Origin: Reticulitermes lucifugus
Lineage: Eukaryota > Arthropoda > Insecta > Blattodea > Rhinotermitidae
DNA: 23,934 bases
Assembly (NCBI GenBank): GCA_026260175.1
Contig: JAKCWW010004902.1
Coordinates: forward strand, 1-23,934
Direction of reading: 5' to 3'
This document shows, piece after piece, positions 10,366-20,594 of the stretch. The notes under the pieces were generated by a model. The model was not told where the DNA came from. It worked only from the letters and a program-made list of their open reading frames with translations, and did not search any database. The number at the start of each line of letters is the position of its first letter. The first letter of the stretch is position 1. Position numbers and translations under genes: made by a program.

Positions 10366-11256
10366 TTATGTACAAGTACGACAGGTTTGAAAATCCTTTA
10401 CTGATCATTAGTTCTACTTTCATTTAAATACATGACATTCTTGACTGACCTTACAGGCATTCTTCAGTTTCTTATACATGTATTCGTATAATAAATTTAC
10501 CGCGTGCCAGTATCAAGACATATTTGTACAACTACCACATTGGGCGTCAAAAGTTACATATATGTAACGCGCAGTGTAATTCGCAATACTCCGAACGTTA
10601 TATATCTGCTCTTATGCAGCCCCCATTTAAATACCAGCTTTCTGCAGATCGCTAGGGCATTTAATTCCGGCGCCAAAGGGCTACGTAATTCCAGAGCAAA
10701 TTTGTGTCATAAATATCTTAGAACATTGAAGCAATATATATATAAGAACGAAATACATTCAACACAGTTCATATTCGTATCACTGAAAAAGTGTAACATC
10801 ACATAAGTATATATTTTTCCTTCTCCTGGTTATTACTCAGAAGCCGTAGGATACATAGCGCTAAATTAAGTAAAAAAATATTTGTTTAAAACAGATCCCA
10901 CCAAATATGCAATAACGTGCATGGCGTCCTGAAACACTCACTGTATATTAGCACTAAATTTCAAACCAATATTTTCTGTCTATTACGCCTTTTATAATAA
11001 ATGTCTTACCTACTTAAGAAAACCCATAATCCTCTATTAATGTCTTGGCAATAGTGATCAGGTTTACGAAAGTTCTAATGTGTCTTGTATGATGTCTTGA
11101 AATACTCATTGCTTACGGCATGCAGTGAATTTTGCATTGAAAACAACAGCGTAGCCACTTCCTGTTTAACGTTAGGAGAAAAAATATAATTTTGTCTCTG
11201 TGGCTTGTTGAGGGTCAATCATCAGATAAACCATTCCGTTAGACATGGTTCCTAGT
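10366..11256. other. No supported gene
   Basis: Contains a 100-codon plus-strand frame (10504-10806) with no recognisable motif and several short TA runs (near 10556-10565 and 10733-10745). No larger repeat was noticed. Confidence 0.5.
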
Positions 11257-11283
11257 TTTTCTTTTTTTTTTTTTTTTNTTTTG
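11257..11283 (+). repeat. Poly-T tract with one unresolved base
   Basis: A T homopolymer of more than 15 bases, interrupted by C early and by a single N at about 11279. It could be the poly-A tail of a minus-strand retro-insertion, but the sequence to its right shows no head I can recognise and no flanking duplication was found. Confidence 0.8.
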
Positions 11284-11650
11284 CGGGGAGGAAGGAAACA
11301 AAAACACATTGATTAAAACATTTATTTAAACCTCACACGTCCTCATTTCAATAACTCAGAAACTCTTTTTGCCTGGTTCAGTAGATTACTTTTGACTTGT
11401 TACTATAATATCTTAAGGTATCATGATCAGTATTTATTTATGCGCCGTTAGTTATAAGGATAGGCAACGACGTTTCGGAGAAATTTCCTGCCTCCTTCTA
11501 CTGTCTCCTAACGTGAAGATGTCCCGAGCAGTTTTCGCAAAAAAAAATTTATATGGCATCGATCTACCAAATACACTGCGTCACAAACAATAAGACTGTT
11601 TTCTTCTGCATTGGATATCTGCTGATGGACATGCTGACGAGTCATCTTAT
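11284..11650. other. No supported gene; contains one GAAACGTC-type motif
   Basis: Unassigned sequence. On the minus strand at about 11480-11468 there is CTCCGAAACGTCG, similar to the motif ends in the three foldback elements, but without a flanking inverted repeat that I could find. Confidence 0.4.
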
Positions 11651-11837
11651 TCACTCACACACTCACTCACCCACTCACTCTCTCACTCACCCTGTCACTC
11701 ACTCACTCACTCACTCACTCTGTCACTCACTGTCACTCACTCACTCTCTGTCACTCACTCACCCAATCACTCTCTCTGTCACTCAATCACTCACCCACCC
11801 ACTCACTCTCTCACTCACTCACTCACTCACCCACTCC
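11651..11837 (+). repeat. (TCAC)n tetranucleotide array with variant units
   Basis: About 187 bp of TCAC/CACT units with interspersed CTCT, CTGT and CACC variants. TCTGTCACTCAC segments recur several times and point to higher-order block copying. A frame of 99 codons (11553-11852) crosses it and would encode a His-Ser-Leu-Thr repeat. This is a by-product of the array and I do not call it a gene. Confidence 0.95.
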
Positions 11838-12198
11838 ATCGTGCTAAGGTGATAGTCGGCCAGCTTGACAGCAGGTTTCCGCCTATCACGAAAGCCCAAC
11901 ATGCATTACGTTTTACACAAGAGCCCGCCACTTGACTATCTCACGCGAGACAAACAAACTCCATAACGTCACACTCTGTTCATTAGAGACATATCTTAAT
12001 ACTATTCACCCATCGACGCCCAGCCCTCTCAAATCATTCCTTCCCTTCATATTTTCTGATAGAAATTGTGTACGCGTATGTGTTTCTCGTCTTGCACATG
12101 TAGCGGCCATCTCATTTTCCTGCTTTTATCACCCTAAATGTCAAGTCGCAAATAGTGTTGTAAGTAATAAAGGATTTGAACTGTGTGTCGGTGATATA
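11838..12198. other. No supported gene
   Basis: Contains a 91-codon plus-strand frame (11932-12207) without recognisable motifs that ends inside the foldback element on its right. Confidence 0.45.
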
Positions 12199-12438
12199 AA
12201 TAAATAAAATCAATATCAGTCGCACCACGACTCTATTTATTAGACAATACAGTCTTACTTGTCTAAATGAAAAAACATGAATGACGTGTTTCAGCCTGGA
12301 CCAGGTCATCTTCAGGCTCCCATACTAAGAAACATTTTGAGGAACTATGATAGCTTGAAGATGTTATTCATTTAGACAAACAGACTGTATTGTCTAACAC
12401 AGAGAGTTGTGGTGTGACTGATACTGATTTTATTTATT
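12199..12438. mobile_element. Foldback element F1 with arms of about 80 bp
   Basis: The left arm 12199-12278 is the near-perfect reverse complement of the right arm 12361-12438. Matched blocks include AATAAATAAAATC/GATTTTATTTATT at the outer ends, TAGACAATACAGTC/GACTGTATTGTCTA in the middle, and GTCTAAATGA/TCATTTAGAC at the inner ends. The loop of 82 bp carries, on the minus strand, CCTGAAGATGACC...CAGGCTGAAACACGTC (12316-12283). This resembles the CTGANGA-hairpin-GAAAC signature also found in F2 and F3. No frame in it is coding. It could be a non-autonomous inverted-repeat transposon, or two inverted copies of the terminal part of a retroelement. No target duplication was found at the outer edges. 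Confidence 0.8.
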
Positions 12439-12509
12439 CATAAAAACTATAGTTTTTTTGTTAGTTTTGGCTATAAAAGGCATTAAATTTGATTTTACAG
12501 ATTTAGGTC

Positions 12510-12542
<33 letters not shown>
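12510..12542 (+). repeat. (AAT)n microsatellite
   Basis: About eleven uninterrupted ATA/AAT triplets, 70 bp to the right of the foldback element. Confidence 0.95.
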
Positions 12543-13000
12543 CTCGACACAAACAACATACGATAACTCTGTATTAGTTCAACAGTGACTTTTCAGTAAC
12601 ATTCATCCAGCTCTTGCATTTAATGCTCCTATACTTTCAAATTATCTTTCTAATTAATAAGCTCCATGAACGAAATGAAAGAGACAGGTAATTCAATTTT
12701 TGTTCACCTTGACGGATCGCTTTACTAACGGGTGCCAATTTCACAAATGAAGACTAAATACTACTACTAAATACGTAAGCCCACCACTGCCTTTGTTTGA
12801 CAAAATATATCTCCCGCTGTTTTCTTTATTCATAAACTCTCCAGAAACTCGAAGAATTCACTATGACAATGCGCAGCCTAAAGTATAATGATAATGCCTA
12901 AACATGTTTAAATTCAGAGACTAGATATTGAATAGGCGTGGTTTAATGGGCTGAAATTCTACACAGCTCTAAATAATTCGTGGAATGAAACGCAGCACAA
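12543..13000. other. No supported gene
   Basis: Unassigned AT-rich sequence. I see nothing further in it. Confidence 0.5.
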
Positions 13001-13024
13001 AGAGAGAGAGAGAGAGAGAGAGAG
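13001..13024 (+). repeat. (AG)12 microsatellite
   Basis: Twelve uninterrupted AG units. Confidence 0.95.
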
Positions 13025-16000
13025 GACTGAATCATTAGGAAGCACCTGCCGCTGTGCTTTTCGCACTGAATCCTGTTTGCCTTCCCCTGGGCGGCTGTCC
13101 AACTCTGCCGAACGCTGGATCAAATTTTGTTAGCCGTAACTAGACCAGCTCCTGGATACCAGACCTCACGCACGTCGAAAATTAACAGTGATTCAAGTAC
13201 ATGCATTTCGACTTGCTCTGACACTCAAGCTCGTCGAGATTCACGCAGTTTATCTGCATTGTCGGATTCGTTCTAGTAAAGTTCTTGGCATATTCATAAC
13301 AAAATTTGCAGAAATATGTAAAACAGCTTTGCCATGTACGCCTGCCTGTCCGTCTGTCATCATGTAACAATCCATGAACCACTGAATGAACATTCATTAA
13401 ACAGGATATTGAAGAGGTTTTCTGAAATGTATCAACTTTTTCTAATTTTAGATAAAACGGGCACAAATGACAGGAACTTCACATGGAGAACATCATTTGT
13501 TTCTGTTCGCATCTCTCGTCACATGCTAAGTACGCATTCATTGAGCAAAACAGAGATAAATGAATCAAACATTTTATGTCACACTTCTTCTGTAAACAAC
13601 GCCGTTCTTAGATAATTTAAAATACTCAGTTTAATGTTCTGTCATCTCATAACTCGAAGACGGCGACGCATTTTGACCAAATTCTCAATGGTATTAAAAA
13701 TTTAGAACTAATAACGGAGTTAGTGCTAGAGAACGTTATCGTTACGCCTACATTTTCTAACATGTGCTCTTTCATTTACCTAGAGTGAAGAAGGTGCTGT
13801 GACACCAACCACATCCATCTGGAGATATGAAGTACATTATCGGCAACATTCAATCACAAAATTATTTCCGGAATTTCATCTTGTCTGCGTCTTCGACTGG
13901 AAATCCTCACGTGAACGAAACTTTTAAAGCTGACGCTAAGAAAGGGGATTTACTAACTCCTCGAATGAGAAAATTAAGCTGAGTAATATATAAAAATTCT
14001 GTTCGCACTGCACAGTAAACACATTCCGTCTCCATTACAAAACCCACTCATATAAAGATGTAGTCTATAGACAAATAATCGCTGTTTCTTCTGAGATCGA
14101 CATAAGACACAGAAATACACTCTTTGGGCAAAACGTAGGATTGTTTAATGTTAAACGTGATGGTACATGCAGTAACCACTAGCTTTGAATGGATTAAAAT
14201 ATAATGTATGCCAAACAAATAAAAGTGTGTGAAAGTGCGAAATAGATTGAACTTCACTTATACATATGTTTTATACAGTTTTGATGATAATTATACACAT
14301 TATTTCTACACTACATATAAAAGCCTACACTAACAGGTAGTGTCTTGATTTTAATAACTATGAACACGCCAGGTATATTTTTGTACTATGGCGTTGGCTG
14401 TTCATGTTGGCCTATTATTTGTAGCGGGAACTATTTATGGGTGATTATTTGTGTTTGCCATTTAGGCGTTTAAGCACCCAAGTTTTACATGAACAAGATA
14501 TTAAAATCTTAAAAAAAGAGTAGGTTATACTGAAATACAAAACTTAATGGTTATTGAAAAGCATAATATTCTCAATAAATGTGAAGCACATTGGGCAATA
14601 ACGATGTAAATAATGCCGCAATAGACAAATATGCCAGAACGCCTGTCCAGATATTTCTTTTGGTACGCACAACGAATATCAGAGAACTTGGGACCGAATA
14701 CTTTAAAATAGCACGAATGCCTATTACTCGCATCCTGAAAGTATCAAATTAGAATGTGGCCGTGAAACTACAACTCAAACCTAATTCTTGTGGATTTAGA
14801 CAGTACCTGCAGGAATACAAAACCACTTGATTTTGTTTAAACATAACACAAATAATTCGTACAGCTGTTTAAGAATGTTTATAATCCTGAAACAAAATTA
14901 TCTGGTAGCAGAATCATCAGTAACAACCATTTTGAAGTGTGTAAATTACAGAAATATTTTGTGATCATGTTAACTGGCTTTCTCTGGTTCTCTAGAGTCC
15001 AGCTGCTGGCTTATATGAAAATGGAAATGAATATTCAATTTCCATTAAAATGGAAAATTCCTGACTACCTGAGCTACTATCAGCTTCTCATCCAGCACCT
15101 CTCTACAGTACTACGCTGTTAGCCCGTACAGGATTGAATGAGCAGTCAGTATGTTCATGGATGAATAACTCACATGCAGGCACCGAGAAAAGCGTAACAA
15201 AACACTGCATCTTTAAATTTGCATGTACCGAATAGCGGTATGGATTTTTGCCGCTACACCTACGTGCCCGATTCAACAGATCACACATTTAACGTCACGA
15301 AACAATCTAACGACTACCAACTCTTCATAGAACATGACAAGTGTTGTGCCTTTATTTCCTCTCTTTAAGTGGAATTAAATTGGAGGCTCTTGTTTAGGTG
15401 GGCATAAAGAAACAATGTGAAACAAATCAAGATCACTTTCCTCAGGTGTGAAATTTAATGCTCAAGAGAGATACACGCCCCTTGCAGATGCGGCACATAA
15501 AGGGACTATAACGTAACATATGCAGCACACACACTCAGTTGTAAGCCCATAAAACCTGATCGATGTTACGCTCGTGAACAACTTTAATAAAAATCCAGAG
15601 AGTAGCTAATGGAGACATAAAGTTGTTTGCCGATAAAACTGAACCCTGTTCCGTGAAGCTAGGCAAGTCATGCACCTGAGCGTTAGGGCTTCTGTTCGGG
15701 TTAGAGACATTTGCCTGGCATATCAATGGCGGGCCTGGGAACACGGGTTATCCTGTTTGAAATACTTACCTTAAGGAAATAATGTTATCTGATGACATCA
15801 CCGTACTTTTCGAGCGTGTACGTGTGGCCCCCTTTCTTCTTCTGAACGAGCTGACAGACTATCACAGAACTCGGTTCAAAAATAATAATAATAATATGGT
15901 GAGTACTCAGATTTGTGAGAGAGAAGCCACACCAGCGACACTCCATTTAGTCTTCTGATATTACTCACAGTCAGTCCTAACACTAAGATCTTCGAAAAAT

Positions 16001-16420
16001 AGCTAAATTTCTTGCGGTTTATTTTGTACAAGAGAAAATAATGACATGGCCGTGTGAGAATTATCTTTCGCATTCTGTTTTGAAAAGTGACAACTGACAA
16101 GACATTTGATCTAGAATGTCACATACTTGTCTTTATGAAATCTAGTCTGAAATCCTCGCTACCTGCGACATTCACGTCTTCACAAGAACCAGTCACTGTA
16201 CCCTGTTCTGAAGGTGTTTAATTCAGTTCACATACATAAATCCAATTTCCATAACACACACTTTGGTGTATTCATCCCATGGACGCCTAGGTCCGCCCCA
16301 GAATGGCCCCTTCTTTGAGGTCTGGCTGCCAGAAAACAGGAAATTTCTGAAGGTCTCTCTCATGCAGTTACTATCAACTGTAAATTTTATGCGTGTTAAG
16401 AGAGCTGATATTGTTACATT
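13025..16420. other. No supported gene; longest unassigned stretch of the window
   Basis: About 3.4 kb. The longest frames are two of 94 and 93 codons on opposite strands at 13182-13615, and a 74-codon minus-strand frame at 15876-16100; none is recognisable. A small AAT run is at about 15881-15896. A GC-richer patch at about 15640-15760 might be a decayed repeat, but I could not match it to any other part of the window. Confidence 0.5.
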
Positions 16421-16534
16421 AAATCTAAAAGTTCTCCCTAGAAGAGGCCATGAAGGCCCAGAGGGGGAGTAGAGGTATAGCTGTACTCTTTCTTTAACCT
16501 CGGCACTAGATGGGGGTGGGTGGTCAACTCCATC
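16421..16534 (-). mobile_element. SINE family B, 5'-truncated copy (B4)
   Basis: It shares AAAGTTCTCCCTA, GGCCATGAAGGCCC, CCCAGAGGGGGAGTAG, TCTTTCTTTAACCTCGGC and GGGTGGGTGGTCAAC with the other family copies. Similarity stops at about 16534, so the tRNA-related head is missing, as expected for 5' truncation during reverse transcription. A 109-codon minus-strand frame (16223-16552) partly overlaps it and is not considered a gene. Its 3' body is complementary to the 3' body of copy B1, which lies 500 bp to the right in the opposite orientation. Confidence 0.8.
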
Positions 16535-16861
16535 TATTTTAAGATATTTCACGCGAATTTATTTCCAGAATCTGAGAGGAACGTAACTAAAATGTGGTAC
16601 GACGCGAATAAAAGTCAGATGGCTAGCCGCTGCGATACCATACTCGGTGTAACAGTAAGTAGACATAACTTGATGCAAGCGAAACAGTCGCAAACAGGTA
16701 ACGTTTTTTACAGAATTATCTATTTCTTGCTTAGCATGTAAAGACAGGGGGAGGAGGGCCAGGATGGTGCAGTCGTCACCAATTGTGGGGCTATCGTTTT
16801 AAATGAAAAATAAATTGCTCATAAATAAGCGGATTGACTATATAATTAATGGATGCGTGGT
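16535..16861. other. No supported gene
   Basis: Spacer between two oppositely oriented SINE copies. The 73-codon frame at 16520-16741 is unrecognised. Confidence 0.5.
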
Positions 16862-17140
16862 CCCGGATATTGTAGTTGGTACATCGACTCGCTACGGGCT
16901 GGACGGTCCGGGGATCAAATCCCGGTGCGGTGCGAGATTTTCCGCACTGGTCCAGACCAGCTCTTGGGCCCACCTAGCATCCTATACAATGGATAACTGG
17001 ATCATTCTCAGGGGTAAAGCGGCCGGTGCGTGGCGTTAACCACTCATCCCCATGTAGCGCCAAGGTTAAAGAAAGAGTAAAGCTGTACCTCTAATCGCCC
17101 TCTGTGCCTTTATGGCAGGTTATAGGTTGAAATTCACTTT
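16862..17140 (+). mobile_element. SINE family B, near full length (copy B1)
   Basis: This is the only plus-strand member and the clearest head. An A box-like TAGTTGGTACAT lies at about 16873-16884 and a B box-like GGATCAAATCC at 16912-16922. A body follows with TGGGCCCACCTAGCATCC (about 16966-16983), AAAGCGGCC, TTAACCACTCATCCCCATG, and CCAAGGTTAAAGAAAGAGTA, and it ends in GGTTATAGGTTGAAATTCAC. Reverse-complemented, the same order of blocks appears in copies B2 and B3. Total length is about 270-280 bp. The head derives from a tRNA, but which tRNA is not clear. Frames crossing it (16791-17039) are by-products. Confidence 0.8.
16873..16922 (+). promoter_or_regulatory. Internal polymerase III promoter remnants of SINE B1
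   Basis: Both boxes deviate from consensus (B box GGATCAAATCC instead of GGTTCAAATCC), but their order and spacing fit a tRNA-derived promoter. Confidence 0.5.
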
Positions 17141-17806
17141 ATTCATAGACGCAAATTCCTCAGTAATTACTAGCCAATCCAAAATGGCAGCACTGCTCAA
17201 ATGTATGACAACTATTTTTACAACTTACTGCTAAATCAGAGTGTACTTGTGTACGGTAAAATCTTCAACCCCACACATTCAAGAACATGGAAAAATTATT
17301 CAATATTTTGCAGAGAATTACTGTCTCAGAAAGGCGCATGTCATAGGCCTAATACGCATTTGTAACTGTCTAAAATGTACTTTACTTCCAACTTTTTTTC
17401 TTTAATTACATACATACTCATACGTACATTTCCCTCTTCAGGTCTAAAGTAGTCTGTCTGCTTAACCATATAAAGTTAGGTGGTAAATGTGTTTACCAAG
17501 AGGTTTAATGTTCACAAACTCTGCAGTTGGTCAACACAGTGTATTTATGTGCTCCGTATAATTTTCCTAATAAACAGGAATTTCCTCCCTATGCAGCATT
17601 AACCGGTTAACCCGTGTAACTGAAACTGCGCTTATCTACCCTGCGTTATAAAATAAACCTTTCAACATAATTCGTATAAATTTGTCTTCACAGTGTTATC
17701 TGTCTGTTGTAAGCTGTTTTACACAGAACGTATTAAAATCAGAAGCTTCAAGGGCCGAGAAAAATTTACTGTGAAACTGGCGGCTGAAAGAAAAATTCAC
17801 AGTTCG
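17141..17806. other. No supported gene
   Basis: AT-rich, no frame longer than 60 codons and no repeat noticed. Confidence 0.5.
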
Positions 17807-17947
17807 TTTTAAGGTATTATTTTTTTATTGCTTTTGAAGTGCCGTGAAAACTACTGAGAACTCAAGACAAATCAAACGCTTGGTGGGATTCGATACCGAC
17901 GCCTCTGGAACATGTACATCTGCGCCAACTCTTGATTTTTTAAAGTA
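17807..17947 (-). mobile_element. Short tRNA-derived SINE family D with A-rich tail and near-perfect target duplication
   Basis: On the minus strand a tRNA-like segment has an A box TTGGCGCAGATG (about 17927-17916) and a B box with one extra base, GGTATCGAATCCC (about 17897-17885). A body of about 50 bp follows and then an A-rich tail (about 17836-17817). The element is flanked by TTTTAAGGTA (17807-17816) and TTTTAAAGTA (17938-17947), which match at 9 of 10 positions. Insert length is about 121 bp. The combination of promoter boxes, tail and flanks supports a SINE. The extra base in the B box and the short body make an old tRNA retropseudogene the alternative. Confidence 0.55.
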
Positions 17948-19235
17948 GACCTATATACTTCAAACCTGTATTTGAAAAGGAACTCTCAATGTACATTCAC
18001 TGTGGGCAAACAGTCATTGGCCACAGACAAACAGAAGAACAAGATTCATTAGTCAATATTTGCTGCTCTTAAAAAAGGGTTAAAATTTAAATATTTATTA
18101 CTCACATATCTCCATTAATTTACGATTTATTTGATATTACTATAAAAGATACCTTAAAGGTTTCAAGCCTTTAATGTGAATAAAACTTCAAGCAGAAAAC
18201 TACTACCCAAAGAGAAGGCTTTCAAAACCGAGCCATGGCACAAACTTTACATGTTTTATGGATGAAATACCGCTACTTTATATAAGTTAAAATACTTTGA
18301 TTTCATAAAAGTATTTTACCATTAATTTAAGGTGTTAATATTCACAAATCGCAAGTTAGATCAAATGGACTTTAAAAATGTTAATAAGTTTGCTTTAATC
18401 GAAAATTAAAATAAAGAAGGCCCACTTTCCTGAATTCATGGTAGTTATACATGAAAGAAATTTTTGATTCCGGTGCTGTTATTTTTGTGGACCATACTGA
18501 TATCCTACTGCTTCAAAGCTGGTCTGTCCTCAAAGTTGTAAAACTCACGTCCAAAAATGAAATAACACGTGTCGTCAATAGAGATTAAAACTTGTGCCAA
18601 GGGAGTGTAAATGTAGCCGTACCTTTGTTTGTTGAAACCAGAAGCTAAAATTGCCCTGCCAATATTGTAATTCTGGGATTCTGAATGTTACACAGTGTGT
18701 AAAAATGAGCTCGTAAGCAGATTCTGTAAATATAAAAATGTGTCTGTTCTAGTCTTGCATAACTACAACTTCTACAAAAAATAATTATATTTTACATTAT
18801 TTCACATTTACACCAATGACATAAATCTGATAACCTAACGAGTTCGTAACCAAACATGAATTATAAGATAAGTATTGTATGAAAACAATTTCAAGATTAA
18901 AAATATTGGACTTATCTTAATATCAAATATACACCAGTATAATGGTTTTCGATGAAGAACTTCGATACAGATACGGTTTTTTTTATAATTCGAAACAAAG
19001 CCCTAGGAATGAGCGAGCGGGGTTGTTGTTCCAGGCTCAGAAGATGGGGTGGGGAAATTGAATACTGTCAGCTTATATTCTTGTGCTAAGAAATAAAGCT
19101 GCTGTTTAGTTTTGCCGGTGACACGGGACGCGAATTGCGAACAGAGAGGAACAAGTCTAGACCCGATTTTACTAATTGCCGCCACAATATTACTTCTCCC
19201 GTTTTGCAAACTGCAGGACGGGAATACGACACTGA
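17948..19235. other. No supported gene; one small perfect hairpin
   Basis: Very AT-rich to about 18960. TAAAATACTTT at 18288-18298 is the exact complement of AAAGTATTTTA at 18308-18318, giving an 11-bp hairpin with a 9-base loop, which could be chance in such composition. From 19000 the sequence is richer in GC and leads into the minisatellite. An 82-codon minus-strand frame there (19003-19251) is unrecognised. Confidence 0.5.
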
Positions 19236-19560
19236 ATTTTACCGGCAACAAAATTACCTAGTCCTCCATCTGCTTACATTTTCATCGGAGTTGTTCATAA
19301 TTTCACCGGCAAGAAAATTAGCTAGCCCCATCTGCTTAGATTTTCACCGGAGCTGTGTATAATTTCAGCGATAAAAAAATTAGCTAGCCCCCATCTGCTT
19401 ACATTTTCATCGACGTTGTTCATAATTTCACCGGCAAAAAGCTAGTCCCCCATCTGCTTACATTTGACCGTAACTGTATATAATTTCACCGGCAACAAAA
19501 TTAGCTAGTACCCCATCTCCTCACATTTTATTCGGAGCTGAGTATAATTTCAAGTTCAAA
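19236..19560 (+). repeat. Minisatellite of about 63 bp, five units plus a partial sixth
   Basis: Units start at 19236, 19300, 19362, 19425, 19483 and (partial) 19547, giving lengths of 64, 62, 63, 58 and 64 bp. Each begins ATTTCACCGGCAA (or a variant), continues AAATTAGCTAG and CCCCATCTGCTTACATTTTC, and closes with a CGGAGTTGTTCATA-like block. The units are clearly homologous but diverged, so the array is not newly made. No long open frame runs through it and lengths are not all multiples of three, so a coding repeat is unlikely. Confidence 0.95.
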
Positions 19561-20150
19561 GAAGAACATATCCTAATTCCTAATATATATGCTCCCCAAC
19601 TTCAAGCCGGCAAGGGGCCATAACTTGCCTTTGTCCCTCCGTCGTCGACATCAGTGTCAGATACTTTCTTTCCCTTTGGAAGCTCAGGCTGACAACAGCA
19701 GTCTGTCAATGTATCCCGCCATTAATATCACAGCTTCAGAAGAGGCTGTACTGGAACCCGTTGACACAGAGATATTGTGCCCCTCCAATCCCACGCTCTT
19801 CTTCCTTCGCCTTTTCATTACAAATACAGCTGCTGACGTCGAAACGCTGATGTGATAACACCCGGCAGCATGAATGTGTCCCTCCTGTGGCACTTGCTGC
19901 TCCCTCATTTTGCCACGAACATTCGCCCTCCCAGATTAGCTTTTCCCGGCGTGCGAGACAATACGGAAGGTAACTCCTCCTACAGCAGCAAAGTACGCTT
20001 CAGTATTCTTCCTATAATTTCCACTCAGTCCGACATGATGGAGGTAGAAATAAAAAAGATTACGCAATGCAGATGATATTCACGACGGAGTACCTGTTGA
20101 GAAGTCGCTGGTCGCTTAAGTGATAAACAAATCATGCGCGTCTTCTGGTA
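19561..20150. other. GC-richer unassigned segment
   Basis: This stretch is less AT-rich than its surroundings and has frames on both strands (88 codons plus, 19589-19855; 74 codons minus, 19684-19908; 74 codons plus, 19852-20076). None matches a domain I know. It may be the body of the LINE-like fragment on its right, an unrecognised mobile element, or unique DNA. Confidence 0.4.
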
Positions 20151-20219
20151 CACTGTCTTCACAAGAGCCCGCCAGTGGTCCCTATCCTCAGCCAGAATAA
20201 TGTAGTCCAGATTTTCCCA
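20151..20219 (-). pseudogene. LINE reverse-transcriptase C-terminal fragment
   Basis: Within a minus-strand frame (20249-20025) the residues WENLDYIILAEDRDHWR followed by ALVKTV resemble the conserved C-terminal stretch of many non-LTR retrotransposon proteins (pattern A-x-DR-x-x-W-R-x-L-V), which sits downstream of the polymerase domain. No reverse-transcriptase catalytic motif is visible upstream: that region (20220-20345) is a degraded pyrimidine-rich and microsatellite tract. It is therefore at most a short relic. It differs from the LINE ends at the window edges. The match is from memory and covers only about 20 residues. Confidence 0.45.
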
Positions 20220-20347
20220 TTCTATTTCTTCCCCTTCTCTCCTTCTCATCTCCTTCTCCTGTTCATTCTCCTTGCCGTTCTTGTAGTTGTATATGTTGTT
20301 ATTTTTGTCACTGTTGTTGCTTTTGTTCTTTTTCCCGATTATCCTCT

Positions 20348-20406
20348 TATTATTATTATTATTATTGTCGTCGCCGTCATCATCATCATCATCATCATCA
20401 TCATCG
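20348..20406 (+). repeat. Compound (ATT)n-(TCG)-(ATC)n microsatellite
   Basis: About six ATT units, a short GTCGTCGCCG bridge and about nine ATC units. It is preceded from about 20211 by a pyrimidine-rich tract of CTT/CTCC words. The 80-codon frame through it (20175-20417), rich in Val and Ile, is a by-product. Confidence 0.95.
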
Positions 20407-20594
20407 AGACGGAGTAACTCTGAAAGTAATTAGGCCTAAGTTCCTACAGATTGGATGACAACAGTTAAGACTTTTCTCTTTAGAGCCGTGTCCGAACAGA
20501 ATTCGTAAGTTTCAATGAGTACGAAAAGGCCGTAAAGAGGCAGGACCGCTGAGCTTACCACTGCGGATTTGAGGTTCTCACACAGGTCGTTTAC

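Noticed and set aside
11651..11837. CRISPR array
   Set aside because: The repeat unit is four bases with no spacers, and the setting is eukaryotic.
11553..11852. A His-Ser-Leu-Thr repeat protein
   Set aside because: The frame is produced entirely by the TCAC microsatellite and has no supported start or flanking coding sequence.
18288..18318. Transcription terminator hairpin
   Set aside because: The arms are almost pure AT in AT-rich DNA, there is no adjacent gene, and such hairpins arise readily by chance.
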